Source of the DNA: Thunnus maccoyii
Taxonomy: Eukaryota; Chordata; Actinopteri; Scombriformes; Scombridae
Direction: 5' to 3'
Assembly (NCBI RefSeq): GCF_910596095.1
Contig: NC_056539.1
Span: 10,118,501-10,182,500, forward strand
Length of the DNA: 64,000 bases
Below are positions 23,901 to 34,839 of the stretch, piece after piece (the stretch's first letter is position 1; each line of letters opens with the position of its first letter). The position numbers and the translations under genes are program-made. The notes under the pieces were generated by a model, which worked only from the letters and a program-made list of their open reading frames with translations, searched no databases and was not told where the DNA came from.

Positions 23901-24173
23901 GTGCTGCTCCTGGAAGCTGGGGCAAAGATCAATGCTACAGATCACAGTAAAGACACTCCTCTGCACTGCGCTGCACGAGGTGGACACCAAAAGGTAGTGA
24001 AGAGGCTTGTGGGCTGGGTGCAAGCTGGGCTCATGGGGCAGAAAAAGAAGGTGAATCTGCAGGCTACCAATAACTTGAGGAAGACAGCACTGCAGGTGGC
24101 AGAGAGTGGAGACACACCGGAACATGAGAACATTGCAACTTTACTAAAGAGACAGATGTTTCTCATCAAATAG
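20923..24173 (+). CDS. caiap: CARD and ankyrin-repeat inflammasome adaptor (Caiap)
   Basis: Four coding exons: 20,923-22,093, 22,212-22,389, 23,110-23,332 and 23,424-24,173. All junctions are GT-AG and keep frame (phases 1, 2, 0), giving 773 aa. Residues about 15-110 form a helical CARD-type domain; a polar linker follows, and from about residue 180 to the end there are 17-18 ankyrin repeats with repeated TPLHxAA cores. This CARD-then-ANK order, without kinase, NACHT or LRR, is that of zebrafish Caiap, a cytosolic adaptor reported to oligomerise and promote caspase-1 activity in inflammasome signalling. It is absent from placental mammals, to my knowledge. Repeats 6-8 are the least regular. 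No stop or frameshift is seen, so the gene looks functional. The first exon encodes over half of the protein. A second ATG at 20,926 follows the first directly. Other ANK proteins fit less well because of the CARD. Confidence 0.92.
22390..23109 (+). other. caiap intron 2
   Basis: A 720-bp intron between donor CAG|GTGACA and acceptor TTTCAG|AGT, the latter preceded by a strong pyrimidine tract. No repeat or RNA gene is recognised in it. Confidence 0.85.
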
Positions 24174-24710
24174 AGGAAAAGAGGTTAAGAGAGCAAATTA
24201 TATTGATATTACCTTTTATCTATCTATATGTTCAGCGAATCTAATCATTGATGAAACCATATGAATGTCATAACATATGCTGTGAAAGGTATTTTTTTTA
24301 ACATAAATTATCTGACAGAAACAAAATTTTAATATGGAAACAAAACCATAAATACTGTAATTTTTGTTTAGACATGACTAGAGACTGCACAGTCTGGTTG
24401 TTAAGGGTTTTTAATTGTAGGTTATGTACCATAGTAATGTAGCAAGTATGAAGTCATGAACCCCCTTCCCGTGTCCAAAACTATCCATGCCAATAAAATG
24501 CTCTTGAACACCAAACCCAATAAAATCCCAGTTCTGAAACAGACCTCAATTAAAATTTTGAATGAAGAAAGGAGAATTTTCTCTTTGGGTCAGGATTATA
24601 CTCACATATGTCAACATCTCAGACATAAATTTGCCATAAATATTGCTGCAAAAGAAAGAATGATGGCCATCGAAAAAAGATAGTATTTGGTATATACATT
24701 TATGCCATGC
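24174..24710 (+). other. caiap 3' region
   Basis: Probable 3' UTR. Candidate AATAAA signals occur near 24,492 and 24,520, and the 3' end is uncertain. The small open frames are not convincing. Confidence 0.45.
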
Positions 24711-24714
24711 TAGC

Positions 24715-25280
24715 GACATGGCTCTATATGGCAATGTTGGTCTGTTGGTTTGTGGGTCAGTCTACCACTTCAGTCCTAACTGAAATATATCAAAAGCTAC
24801 TGGATGGATTGTCATAACATTCGTGGTTCCCAGAGGATGAATCTCACTGACTTTGGTGATCCCATGGCTCTTCCTATAGCGCCACCAGCAGGTCAAAGTT
24901 TTCACTTATCCTGGGAAATATGTCTACTAGATGGATTGGCAAAACAAAGTGTACAGACATTCTTGGTCCTCAGAGGATGATTCCCACTGAATGTGGAGAT
25001 TCCCTGACTTTTACCCTTATGCCACCATGCAGTTCACGTTTGTAGTTTTGAGTGAAATATCTCAACAACTATTAGAAGGATTACCATGATTTCAGGTACA
25101 GACATTCATGCTACCCTCAGGATAAACTGTGTAACATGACTTTTCATTTACCACCATCATCTGGTCTAAAATGCACTTTGTCCAGTACTTTAATTTATGA
25201 CCAAATACCTGCAAAACTAATAACATACCCATCTGCATGAGCTGTTGTTTAGTGCTGCCTGCTGTGTTTCCAAAATTTTA
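24715..25280 (+). mobile_element. Dispersed fish repeat, sense copy
   Basis: The same family as 2770-3200, in the opposite orientation. It has two internal sub-repeats, each with ATGGATTG, ACATTC(G/A)TGGT and CAGAGGATGA words. The interior repeats suggest an element built of tandem units about 120-130 bp apart. It has no coding capacity. Confidence 0.75.
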
Positions 25281-25289
25281 TTTGCAATT

Positions 25290-26880
25290 TTGATGAAAAC
25301 AAGTTTTGATGTGGTTGCTGTGTGGTCTGTGCCCAGTTCTTTAAGTTAAAAAAATTCTGTCAGAGACGTATTATACCGCATTTCACATACACTTTTATCC
25401 AGGGCTGGATTAGCAGTTGCCTGCTTTGCCTGAACATCTGCATAATGTGTTTCATCAATCAAGTTGTAGTGCAGCCACCTCATATAAAGGGCAGATGGTG
25501 TTTGGCACTGGAAACTTTTAAAGGGATGTTAATGACGCAGGTGAGCAGGTAGGAGTATGTGCAAAAAAAATGGTGATGTTGTTTTTACAAAAACATGAAT
25601 GAAACAGAGGCAAAAATGAACCTCAGGAAACTCAACAAAAATAAGTTGCTGAAGCAAAAAGATCACCTGCCATCTTCCCTATTCCATCACAGCTGACTAG
25701 TGACTGGCCTGTTACCTTCTCAGCCCCACCTAACTGGAATGTACCATCTACTCAGGTAACCACAGGATGAGCTAGACTGATACCAAGCCTTCACAACATA
25801 CAGAACACCATCTATGGAGGATTTCTATGTTAATACTGACAATCACAATTTCCTATGGTCACACACACCCACAGCCATGAGTGAGCCAAATTATCCAAAA
25901 TACCATTGACAACAGAACAGGTTTTTCCTTTCTACCTTAGCTTGAGCGTGCCTAGTGACTCACTGCTTCGTGCAGCCAACGATGTACAGCTGTTGTCACT
26001 ATCGCTGATTAAGCACACAATCTGCCCAACTGTCATAAAACTCTTAAAAAAGATCACAGCAGGAGTGAAGCCCTTCAACAAAATATAACAATGTGAAACA
26101 CAAACTTCTCAACTGAAACCCATATTCCATTATTTGTGTCAAATGACTGTTAAATCAACAGAAACACTGGACTGAAATTAGTGATCTAATACACAAAACA
26201 CTAGTAATGTTGGGAACCAGGGCCAGATGAAAAGAGAGAGAGAAAACCTTCTCACAGTATAATACACGGTATAAATAATTTAAAAAAAACAGTATTACTA
26301 ATACACAGATGGTGAGAGAAATCGTGTCAAAAGGGGCCCACAGCTCATTTTTGCCACCAGTGCGTTGCCCTGACCTGCCCTACAAATGATCTGCAGAGAT
26401 GCAAGTTGTGCTGTTTGATTATGATCTCTTAAAGCTGTAAACCATAAACCAGATCTCTGTTAATCTATTAGTCATGCACATCTTCCTTTTTCATGAGGTG
26501 TTTCTTCCTGTATGCTTGTATAAAAAAAATGCAAAAGTTGCTGTAAGCAAACCACCAGATACCTAAGAAGGTCATGGTGGGTACTTGATGGGCTACATCA
26601 GCAGTTCTTTGTAATTATTTCAAAATCCCCCCATTACCATTACCATTTTCCATTTTATTGCTGTTGTATTCCACGAATCAACACTTTTGCAACAGCTAAT
26701 GCTATGTTGCAACAAGGAATTCACACATTTGCATTTAAACCTGGCCCAAGGTATAATGACATTATGTAAAACATTTTTTGAGGGTATGAGATAAATATAA
26801 TGATATATACATGAGAATATATTGCACAGAAACAAATACCACATAAGTACTTCGGAGAAATTCAAAACCTAAGTATAGAC
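25290..26880. other. Intergenic DNA, no gene seen
   Basis: No recognisable gene or complete repeat. The last 100 bases before 26,885 may belong to the LINE fragment that follows. Confidence 0.5.
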
Positions 26881-26884
26881 TATG

Positions 26885-27390
26885 CTTTTGTTTTTTACAT
26901 TTCAGATAGGGAAACAATATTTCATTTGTTTTTTCACTGTGCTCATTCAAATTTATTTTGGCTAGATATGCAGAACTTAATGAATAGGGAAATGGGTCGG
27001 CCTACTAATGTACAGATTGATGTGTTTGATGTGATGTATTTTGTGTTCAGTGGGATGAAAAGCAATATTACATATATAATTCAGCTACCGCTCATTCTTG
27101 GTAAATTCCACATTCACAAATCTGAATGGTTTGGCTCCAAGCTTTCATTGGTGTGTTGTTGAAGTCAAACAGTGGGATACTTTAATCGAAGATGTGAAAA
27201 ACAAAAAAAGACAACAAGGACTTTCAATAATTTTAAGGAAGTACATTTTATTTGAACTCTAAAAGGACTCACAATGAATGGACTTTGGACTCCTCTGGCT
27301 TGTACAAAGTTGTTCTCTTTTTTTACTGTTTTTGTATGACAATTGTTTGTATGAGAAGTTGTTGTAAATAAAGTTTTGGGGGAAAAAAAC
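26885..27390 (+). mobile_element. L1-clade LINE 3' end, 5'-truncated
   Basis: A frame from 26,902 encodes a stretch with HLFFHCAHSNLFW, followed by LILGKFHIHKSEW, features of the C-terminal end of L1/Tx1-type ORF2 proteins in fish. One frameshift near 27,147 separates it from the remaining codons, which end at TAA 27,260-27,262. A short 3' UTR with AATAAA at 27,367-27,372 and a terminal A run at about 27,382-27,389 completes it. This is a typical 5'-truncated copy. It stops about 75 bp before the ATG of the next gene. Confidence 0.85.
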
Positions 27391-27465
27391 TAAGCATGAC
27401 GGTTGTGTCATGTGACTTTGTTTTGTCTGTGCCGCGGTGCTGCAGACTCTCAGGACTCGTTCGTA
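27391..27465 (+). promoter_or_regulatory. Short promoter/leader of the ISY1-like gene
   Basis: The 75 bases between the LINE tail and the ATG hold GCATGACGGTTGTG, an E-box-like TCATGTGAC and a GC-rich GCCGCGGTGC. If transcription starts here, the upstream part of the promoter must lie in the LINE sequence or beyond it. Confidence 0.4.
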
Positions 27466-29405
27466 ATGGCAAGAAACGAAGAGAAACAACAAGGGAGGTT
27501 GAACAGACTGTGGCTGCAGAAAGAGAGAGAGGGTAAAGCAGCTTGTAGTCACAACATAAACTGCCATTTAATTCATATTTTGCTGATAATAACTCCTTGT
27601 TGCACGGCCAGATAGCATGATATTAGCCACAGTTGTGCTAACAGGTGTTAAACTAACTCCATGTGGTTGAAATGAAAAATATAAACGGACAAAATTCCTG
27701 CCAGTGGGAGTAAATGTTCTCATAATGTCTTCATATTTGCCTTTTAAGAAGTAATATTAAAAGCTTGTGTTATTTTTTCTCTTCCCATTTAGCACACAAC
27801 ATGGTACTCAGAGGAAATACTAAGCATTTCCTTTCAATACTTTCTTTACAGAGGGACGACTCAAAGATGTAAATGAGCGGAGACCCAAGCTGGTAATAAA
27901 GAAGTTATAAATAGTTATCACATCGCCACCATTTACTTTGACTTGAACTCAAATGTTTCAGCTAACCCCTTTCTTCCACAGTCTACTCTTAATTCAGCTT
28001 CCTCTGTGAAAAAGTGGATACCAAGTATCAAGAATGAAATAGAATATTATTTGCAGGTTAGTGAATTGTTATTGATGTGTAAAATCAATTGTCGCTGATG
28101 ACTGAATTTTCTGCTGAAAGATGAACGGTGTCTGTTTTTGTCTTTTTTTCCCTCCCAGCAGTCCCAACTCTCTCATTACCCAGAGAGGAAGATAGCGGAG
28201 TTCCAGCTGCACATTGAGGCTTTAGAAAAAGAGTACAAAAGCTTCATCGCCAAACTACGAGTTCTTGACCCCTCCTGTAAACACAAGCCATGGACTCCTC
28301 GAGCGTATTGTAAACGGAGAGCAGAGACACAAGACTCTCCAAGCATTGGTCAGTGTGTTATGGGCTATGGCTGATCTCTTTCATACTGTTGAAGTTGTTG
28401 AGAAATAGTATGATGCTAAAGAAAAGTTCATCTAAGGATGTTAGCCATAATACAGGTGAAGGTTGTGATGTGACTGTATAACTTTTACTGCTTACACTTG
28501 TCTAATCTGTTTTGCAGGGCTGCAACTAACAATTATTTTCATTATTGATCAATTTGATGATTAGTTTCCCGATTCATTGTTTTGTCTATAAAATGTCTTA
28601 AAATAGTGAAAATGGTTATAATTACCCAGAGTCCAAAGTTATGTCTTTAAATGTCTTATTTTGTCCAACAGTCCAAAACCCAAAGATATTCCATTTACTA
28701 TAATGTATGACTACGAAATGTATAAAATCATCACATTTGAGAAGATAAAAGTAACACATTTTTTGGCATATTTGCTTAAAAAATTACTTAAACTATGTGT
28801 TTTTACTCTCATTTATAGTTAAAATCCCTCGGCCCTGTGAGTCACATGATGGTAGCAGTCAGCTGAGTGGAGGTGAGAGTGACTTGGCCACTGATTGGAG
28901 AGGATGTCACAAAACCTCAGCCATTGAGAGACATAGCTTTCCCCGTCATTTGGAGACCAGGTTTCAAACCCCTGTTCCCACCAACCCAATCTCAGAGACC
29001 TCAGAGGTCTGTGCAGGCCAGGACCAGCCCCTCTGCTTTGATCATATGCGGCTGGCGGTGGCTGCTGCTGCGTTCAGAGGGCTGTCAGATCAGCGAGTCG
29101 TCTCTCAAACACAAAGTCTAGCCAGGGTGCTGCAGTCTGGCCTGCCGAACCTCAACAATCACCCTTTAGGACAAACGTTTTCAACTCAGAGCAGAGACAC
29201 TGTTGGATCTGCAGGGAGCAATGAGGGGGCAACAGTGGGATCTGATGTCGGACAGAAAGATGTTGTCCGAGAACATGAGTCAGACTTTGAAGCAGCAGAG
29301 GGGATACCTGGGAAATCATCTAGTACTGGGACAACAGGGGAGAAGACATGTCATGTGCTGGGACTAGACTGTTACTCTTCTTCTGATGAGGAGTTGGACA
29401 CGTGA
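27466..29405 (+). CDS. ISY1-like-domain protein, uncharacterised
   Basis: Five coding exons: 27,466-27,532, 27,852-27,892, 27,982-28,056, 28,159-28,348 and 28,819-29,405, in frame with GT-AG introns, 319 aa. Residues 1 to about 100 begin MARNEEK, contain NERRPKL, a KKW..SIKNEIEYYLQQSQL stretch and a PERKIAEFQLHIEALEKEYK helix ending near RVLDP. That spacing parallels the N-terminal domain of the spliceosomal factor ISY1 (MARN.EK, ERRP, KW..QI..EI, coiled helix). It is clearly not the ISY1 orthologue, because the segment after it (HKPWTPRAYCKRR) and the long Ser/Gly/Gln-rich tail differ. The tail ends in an acidic, CK2-like SSSDEELDT. No membrane segment or signal peptide is seen. I cannot name the gene. 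A spliceosome- or nucleus-linked role is an inference from the domain alone. The start ATG lies in a good context and matches the family's MARN start. Confidence 0.85.
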
Positions 29406-29421
29406 TACTTTTAGATCATGA

Positions 29422-29427
29422 AATAAA
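29422..29427 (+). terminator. Polyadenylation signal of the ISY1-like gene
   Basis: AATAAA 17 bases after the stop codon, giving a very short 3' UTR. It lies in A/T-rich sequence, so later signals may also be used. Confidence 0.6.
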
Positions 29428-29429
29428 AT

Positions 29430-31325
29430 GCTGCGCAATTTTCTACAATTCACATTACAATGAATTTATTTGATGGAATCTCTTGATGTTCTGTGTTCAT
29501 TCAAAGACTTCGGTTCCAGTTCAAAGACTTCATATGGATAAAATTAATATCATGACAATTATCACATCATTTCTGAAAACCATGTAGTAGAAAGTCTTTT
29601 TAATAGGATTTTACTTAAACCTCTAATTTAAAAAATGCCTGCATTTTCTTAAAATGATGATAAGCTTAAAGCGTATTAATTTTTACATGAGAACTGCAAA
29701 TCATGATATCTCAATTTTAGAATGTAGTTATAATACAATTAAATATAGAAAATATACATTTTAATATTGAATGAAAGCCTTAGTCACAAAAACTGCTGCG
29801 TAAGGGAAAGTGTATGTTTGCAGAAAGATCTTAGTAATGTAAAGCGTTCTGGGCTAAGAATATCATTGTCATTTTCAGGCGCTACTTCATTTGTGTAATC
29901 ACTCATCATGACCACAGCTACTTCCATTATACAACAGAGAGCAGGAAGAGTGCGCGAGAAACACAGTACTGAAAAACTTACTGATTCAGTGATTCATTTT
30001 AGTCTCCCTTTTCTGGTTATTTTAACTGGAGCAGCAACACTGAACACAGCCTGGTTAGACCCCAAACCCCACCCTCCCACTAATACCGGTCTGTGCTGCC
30101 ACTGCTGTTGCACTGCTGAGTCTCTTTCAGCATGACACTTCTGGGAAACAGACTCATCAGCTTGTAGAATGCAGACACATTGTGCAGTTTATGGTTAAGT
30201 TTGACGTAATTACCCCTTAAGTTACAGCTTTGTATGCACAATGCAAGGTGGGTTTCTCTTTGCCTTTACAGGGGCCTGGAGAAACGAAACGAAACTACTT
30301 TTAACGGTGGACAGGGCTGGGTCCTTAGAGCTTCCTTTGCAGTTACTATAATACACACACAAAATACAAAATTACTTTTTGCACAGTATAAAATACTGGC
30401 TTGGCTTCACAACATAATGAGGCTTTTGTGTAACTGAAGTTTTATGCAACACTCCTCTTCAGCAAGGTTATTTTTCACAAGTTCCCATGTATGAGGTTGG
30501 AAATATGCCCTTTATCAAAAACCACCAAAAGCCCACTAAAGAGGGCTAATTACTATTAATAAACGGATTTTCTTGATCAACCAGCAGAGAAGTGCTAATG
30601 TCTTATGGAAACTGCTGCAACCACAGTGTAGGAGCAGCGTAATCGTGCAGTATCCTGAACGAACCCCAAAGTGACAGAAAGACCACAACGGTATGAACTG
30701 AGAGGGGAGGAAAGCGGCATTCTGCTTTCCTGTAAGCTCAGCTCTGAGGTATTATCTAGGGTTAATTCTCACCTCTCTGAAGTATCACTCCCTCTGTCAC
30801 AAACCTGCCTTTCTGTCTCTTGCTACTAGGTCCTGGCAAGCAGCAAACAAAAAAGCCAATGCAGAGACATATGTCTTTTTCATGTGGCAGCACTGTCTAC
30901 CCACCAAGAATACGCTGTGTACTACTGAAACTGCTGTATCACTGTTTACTAACACACTTTGCCTCATAAAGAGTAATATGCAGGAATAATGCATTTTACT
31001 TATAATACAACAATACAATTTGAAGAGGTTGAATCCCTAAACCAAATATTCAGATTCAGTACATGGTTAAGAGTTGAAGAAGACACCCCTGAGAGGCCTG
31101 TATGGCGTGCCCAAAAAGAAAAAAAAAATCCCCAGTTCTGTGAAAAAGAAAGTTAACATGTCCACTAGACCAGATACATTGCATATGAAGTGCTAGTCAG
31201 GTAACTTTGTTTGCGGTAACTCAGTCTTTCCCTTCGTGGAACATGTGAAAAGGTCTTGGTGGTTAGTGAGGTGGGGGTCAGTTGAAACCTCTTGCTTCCT
31301 TTCTCTCACATTTTGCTACTGTTTT
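29430..31325. other. Intergenic DNA, no gene seen
   Basis: Unique-looking A/T-rich sequence between the ISY1-like gene and the composite transposon upstream of faslg. No frame resembles a protein. Confidence 0.5.
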
Positions 31326-31327
31326 AC

Positions 31328-32177
31328 AGTGGTGGAAGAAGTACTCAGATCCTTTACTTAAGCAAAAGCATAAATACAGCAATGTAAAAATACTCCATTA
31401 CAGGTAAAAGTCCTGCATAAAGTAGAAACTTAAAGTACTCATTTGGTCCTTCTGACTGATATATTATTATATGTTATCATTAGATTATTAATACTGAAGC
31501 ATCGGTGTTAGAGCAGCATGTTACTGTTGTAGCTGCTGGAGGTGGAGCTAGTTTCAACTACTTTATATACAGTTAGCTAGTTTAGTCCACTGGTTCCCAA
31601 CCTAGGGATTGGGACCCTCCAAAGGGTCACCAGATAAATCTGAGGGGTTGTGAGATGATTAATGGGAGAGGAAAGAAAAAAAAAACAAAAGTTCTGATAC
31701 ACAAATCTGTTTTCAGTTTTTGGACTTTTGCTCTAATCTTTTTTTTTTCTTGGTGAAATCTTGGATCATTTGAACATTTATTGAAATGAAACCATGTCAG
31801 AAGTTTAGAGGGAAAAATCACTATTTGGTGGAGCTGTTAACAACTCATAGACATCTGAAATGTGACCTCGACTACACACTGCTTTTTGTAAAACGTCAAA
31901 AGCCAAATAGGTTGGAAACCACTGGTTTCATCTTTAACAATGTGTTGAATTTTAAAAGCTTGTTATATTATCCATTGTGTCAAATCTTCAACTGAAAAGT
32001 AACTAAAGCTACCAAATAAATGTAGTGGAGAAGAAAGTACAACATTTCCCTCTGGAATGTAGTGGATTGGAAGTATAAAGTAGCATCAAATGGAAATACT
32101 CAAGTAAAGTACAAGAACCTCAAAATTGTACTTAGGTACAGTACTTGAGTAAATGTACTTACTTACTTTCCACCACT
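31328..32177. mobile_element. AGTGGTGGAA-family TIR element, full length
   Basis: The left end AGTGGTGGAAGAAG and right end CTTTCCACCACT are inverted repeats. The interior holds stretches shared with the copies at 11.6, 19.9 and 53.5 kb. It has no open frame for a transposase, so it is non-autonomous. A second element (31,588-31,924) is nested within it. Its right end lies about 415 bp before the faslg start codon. Confidence 0.88.
31588..31924. mobile_element. Nested hAT-like element
   Basis: The ends CACTGGTTCCCAACCTA and AGGTTGGAAACCACTG are inverted repeats. The flanks GTTTAGTC (31,580-31,587) and GTTTCATC (31,925-31,932) agree at 6 of 8 positions, consistent with an aged 8-bp hAT target duplication. 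The interior is non-coding and includes GGGACCCTCCAAAGGGTC. Confidence 0.85.
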
Positions 32178-32592
32178 TTGCTAACATTTTAGATGTATAC
32201 AGTGAAAAGAAAGTGGAACTGGTAATCACTTACAAGAACCAAACTGTGATAAAGTTTAATAAAGTTTTGTAGTTGTAAATAAATACTGTTTAACAAGTAA
32301 TTACAGATAAATACTTTACAGCAATGCAGACCAGAGGAGAGTAATATTGTAGATGTATGGACAGATACAAGTAAATGGATGGGTTGATATAGTTTCTTGG
32401 GTTGTGTGAGTTTATGAAAACTACGTTGCACTTGTCTGCAGTCCATGCTATGTGGGAGGGGCCGTGGGAGGTGAATATCTTGACAGCTGATGCTTGGTTT
32501 TTAAGACAGAGGTGCTCAGACAAAAGTACACACCTCCTGTATGCAGAGGCAGTAGATGCACACACAGTTTCTCTCACGGTAGGACCTACAAC

Positions 32593-34251
32593 ATGATGGG
32601 TGACCAGAGCTATCCATTCCCACAGGTGTTTCTTGTGGATGGAGGTGGAGGTCAACAGAACTCTGGCCAGCTTCCAAATCTTGTGCCCTGCTGGTCCTTT
32701 CCACCTGCCCAGGGCAGAATGCGGAGCCGTGGGAAGAGTCGGGGATGCATGGGGGTCAGTCCTGGTCTGGCCATGGTTGTGTTGTTCCTGTTCCTGCTTG
32801 TGTTTGCAGCTCTGGGGTTCGAAACCTACCAGATTTACAAAATAAAGGCAGAAATGAAAGAGATGAAAAAGGTAAGAAGCCACTGGGTTTGGATGGATGT
32901 GGAGGTGTACATGGAGAGTGCAAGAAAGGACACATAAGAGAAATGTTTGAAATTCAGTGAGCTTTTACTGAGTTAAGAGGATAATGATGACTGCAGCAGT
33001 GTTTGAAAATGAATTGTTTCAAGGTGGAAAAACAGGAGGAATGTGAAAATGTAACCAAAAACCGGTAAAGATGTAGCAGAATGATGATCCTATGCAAATT
33101 ATGTAGGAAAGTAGTTGAGTGTTGATTAATACAAAATGATTTGGCTGTAATACTGCCTCTTGTGCCATTTTTAATGGGAGCATAGCTGCAAACATTTTAC
33201 AAAGGTGTGACCTTTCTCCCCATTACATAGAGAGGGGGTGATAGGTGTAAGGTGGGAGTATGGAAAAAGTAAGCTGGAAAGTTGCCACAGAGCCACAGAC
33301 TTTAATAACTTAATTTATTCTTTGTTATAATTTAAAGAATTAAAATACCTCAACTCTGCTCTGACATTTAAAAATGCAAACCAATGACTTAATCGTTCCA
33401 TCTGTGGTCACTGGTCCAGAGAGACAGGATATCCTCTCTCTGCCTCTCTGCTCTGAGAGAGGTTTGAAAGAGAAACACAAGCGTCTGTGTGATGTGGTAT
33501 TGAAGTTTCTCTGTCTTTCATCTCACATAAGGTTGAACGTGAGCCAGAGATTAATACACCTGCAAAGCAAATTGGTAAGTTGAACACCAACACCATGAAA
33601 GAGTTATTCCCAAAACAGGGAAAAATCTTCCCAAATAAAGGAAAAGAGGTGATGTGACTTTAATCTGATGGTTGTTTCAGGTCTCTATAAACCTGCGTCG
33701 AACGGAGAAAACATAGACAAGAGAGCTGCGGCACATGTGATAGGTAACATTTATAATAAAAGTGAAACTATACTCTGATTCTCTAACCTACATAGGACTA
33801 AAAGAAGTAACATAATCTCTCCCTTCTTGCAGGGCGGATTGAAAAAAATGGATTCCATAAAACCTTGCGATGGGAGCCGAGGGTCGGTCGGGCGTTCACA
33901 GCTGGAGGAGTGACGTACCGGATTGAAGATGGAGCCCTGCAGGTCAATGAGAGCGGACTCTACCACATTTACTCACGAGTGGAGTTAATCTTTAAGCAGT
34001 GTTTACCTACAACTGGGTTTGATCACACTGTGTTTGTGAGGAGAGTAGGACACCCCTCACCTCTGACCCTGATGGACGCCCACAGAGCAGGTTTCTGCAA
34101 CCAGCTGCCGGGGTACCCATGGACCACCGAGAGTTACCTCGGCTCCACCCTGCAGCTGCAGAAATACGACAGAGTTTTAGTAAATGTGTCGCAACCCTCT
34201 CATCTTAGTCCTGCACATTATGCCAACTTCTTTGGTCTCTACAAGATCTAA
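32593..34251 (+). CDS. faslg: Fas ligand (TNF superfamily member 6)
   Basis: Four exons: 32,593-32,871, 33,532-33,574, 33,681-33,743 and 33,833-34,251. The GT-AG introns keep frame (phases 0, 1, 1), giving 267 aa against about 280 in mammals. A type II membrane protein: a cytoplasmic tail with the FasL-like YPFPQVFLVD at residues 7-16, a membrane helix at about 58-76, a short stalk, and the TNF homology domain at about 130-267. The domain keeps GLYHIYSRV, a cysteine pair (C185, C217) placed as in FasL, and the C-terminal FFGLYKI. N-X-S/T sequons lie at N167 and N246. It would bind the death receptor Fas as a trimer on the cell surface and trigger caspase-8 apoptosis. The polyproline SH3-binding run of mammalian FasL is missing; only a short FPPAQ is present. 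The first ATG at 32,593 is followed directly by a second. Other TNFSF members fit less well because of the YPxPQ motif and the C-terminus. Confidence 0.93.
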
Positions 34252-34704
34252 AGAGGACAGGTTGATGGGCTTTGTGGTTTTTTTTATGTTGCTCAATCTC
34301 TTAAGTAATTTTATCCCAATGAAAGAATGTAAACTGCTCAGAATGTCTCAAGCGGGAGTACTATTTACTCATCACTTTACTCAAATGATTCCTACTCTGT
34401 GATACCTATGAAGTACAATAACTGCACTGAACAGTGTAATATTCTGTAATGTTAAAACCCAGAGAAAATATGTTGCACATTCTGTTTATTGCCGCCAGCT
34501 TTACAATGGGTGATGAAATGATATGAAACAAATATTGTGCCTTTTATCATTATCGATGTAGAAACAATCTGTTAACACTAAGGTGCTGATTTAGTTGTAG
34601 CATTTTTAAAAAAAAATATTTATTTCAGTGTGGATCGACACTGTTGATGTCTAAGTGTGTGCTTATGAAACAGAAAGTATTTTAATGGCGGGTGTTTTGA
34701 AGCT

Positions 34705-34710
34705 AATAAA
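34705..34710 (+). terminator. faslg: faslg polyadenylation signal
   Basis: AATAAA about 455 bases after the stop codon. A second AATAAA at 34,825-34,830 is an alternative. Confidence 0.65.
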
Positions 34711-34839
34711 GACGTAATTTAACTTAATTTCCATTTGCTGGAACAGCAAAGTGCTTTGTTAATGGTCGAAGTCTTTCTCATTGAAATGTTTCAGAGTGTG
34801 TCATGTTTGTTCAATCTATCATATAATAAACACCCACAT

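Noticed and set aside
24870-24890. CTCF-like CCACCAGCAGG at 24.88 kb
   Set aside because: It lies in a high-copy repeat and fits the motif poorly.
32290-32883. 197-codon frame antisense to faslg exon 1
   Set aside because: It covers the faslg exon and promoter on the wrong strand and has no domain; the spliced FasL model explains the conservation.
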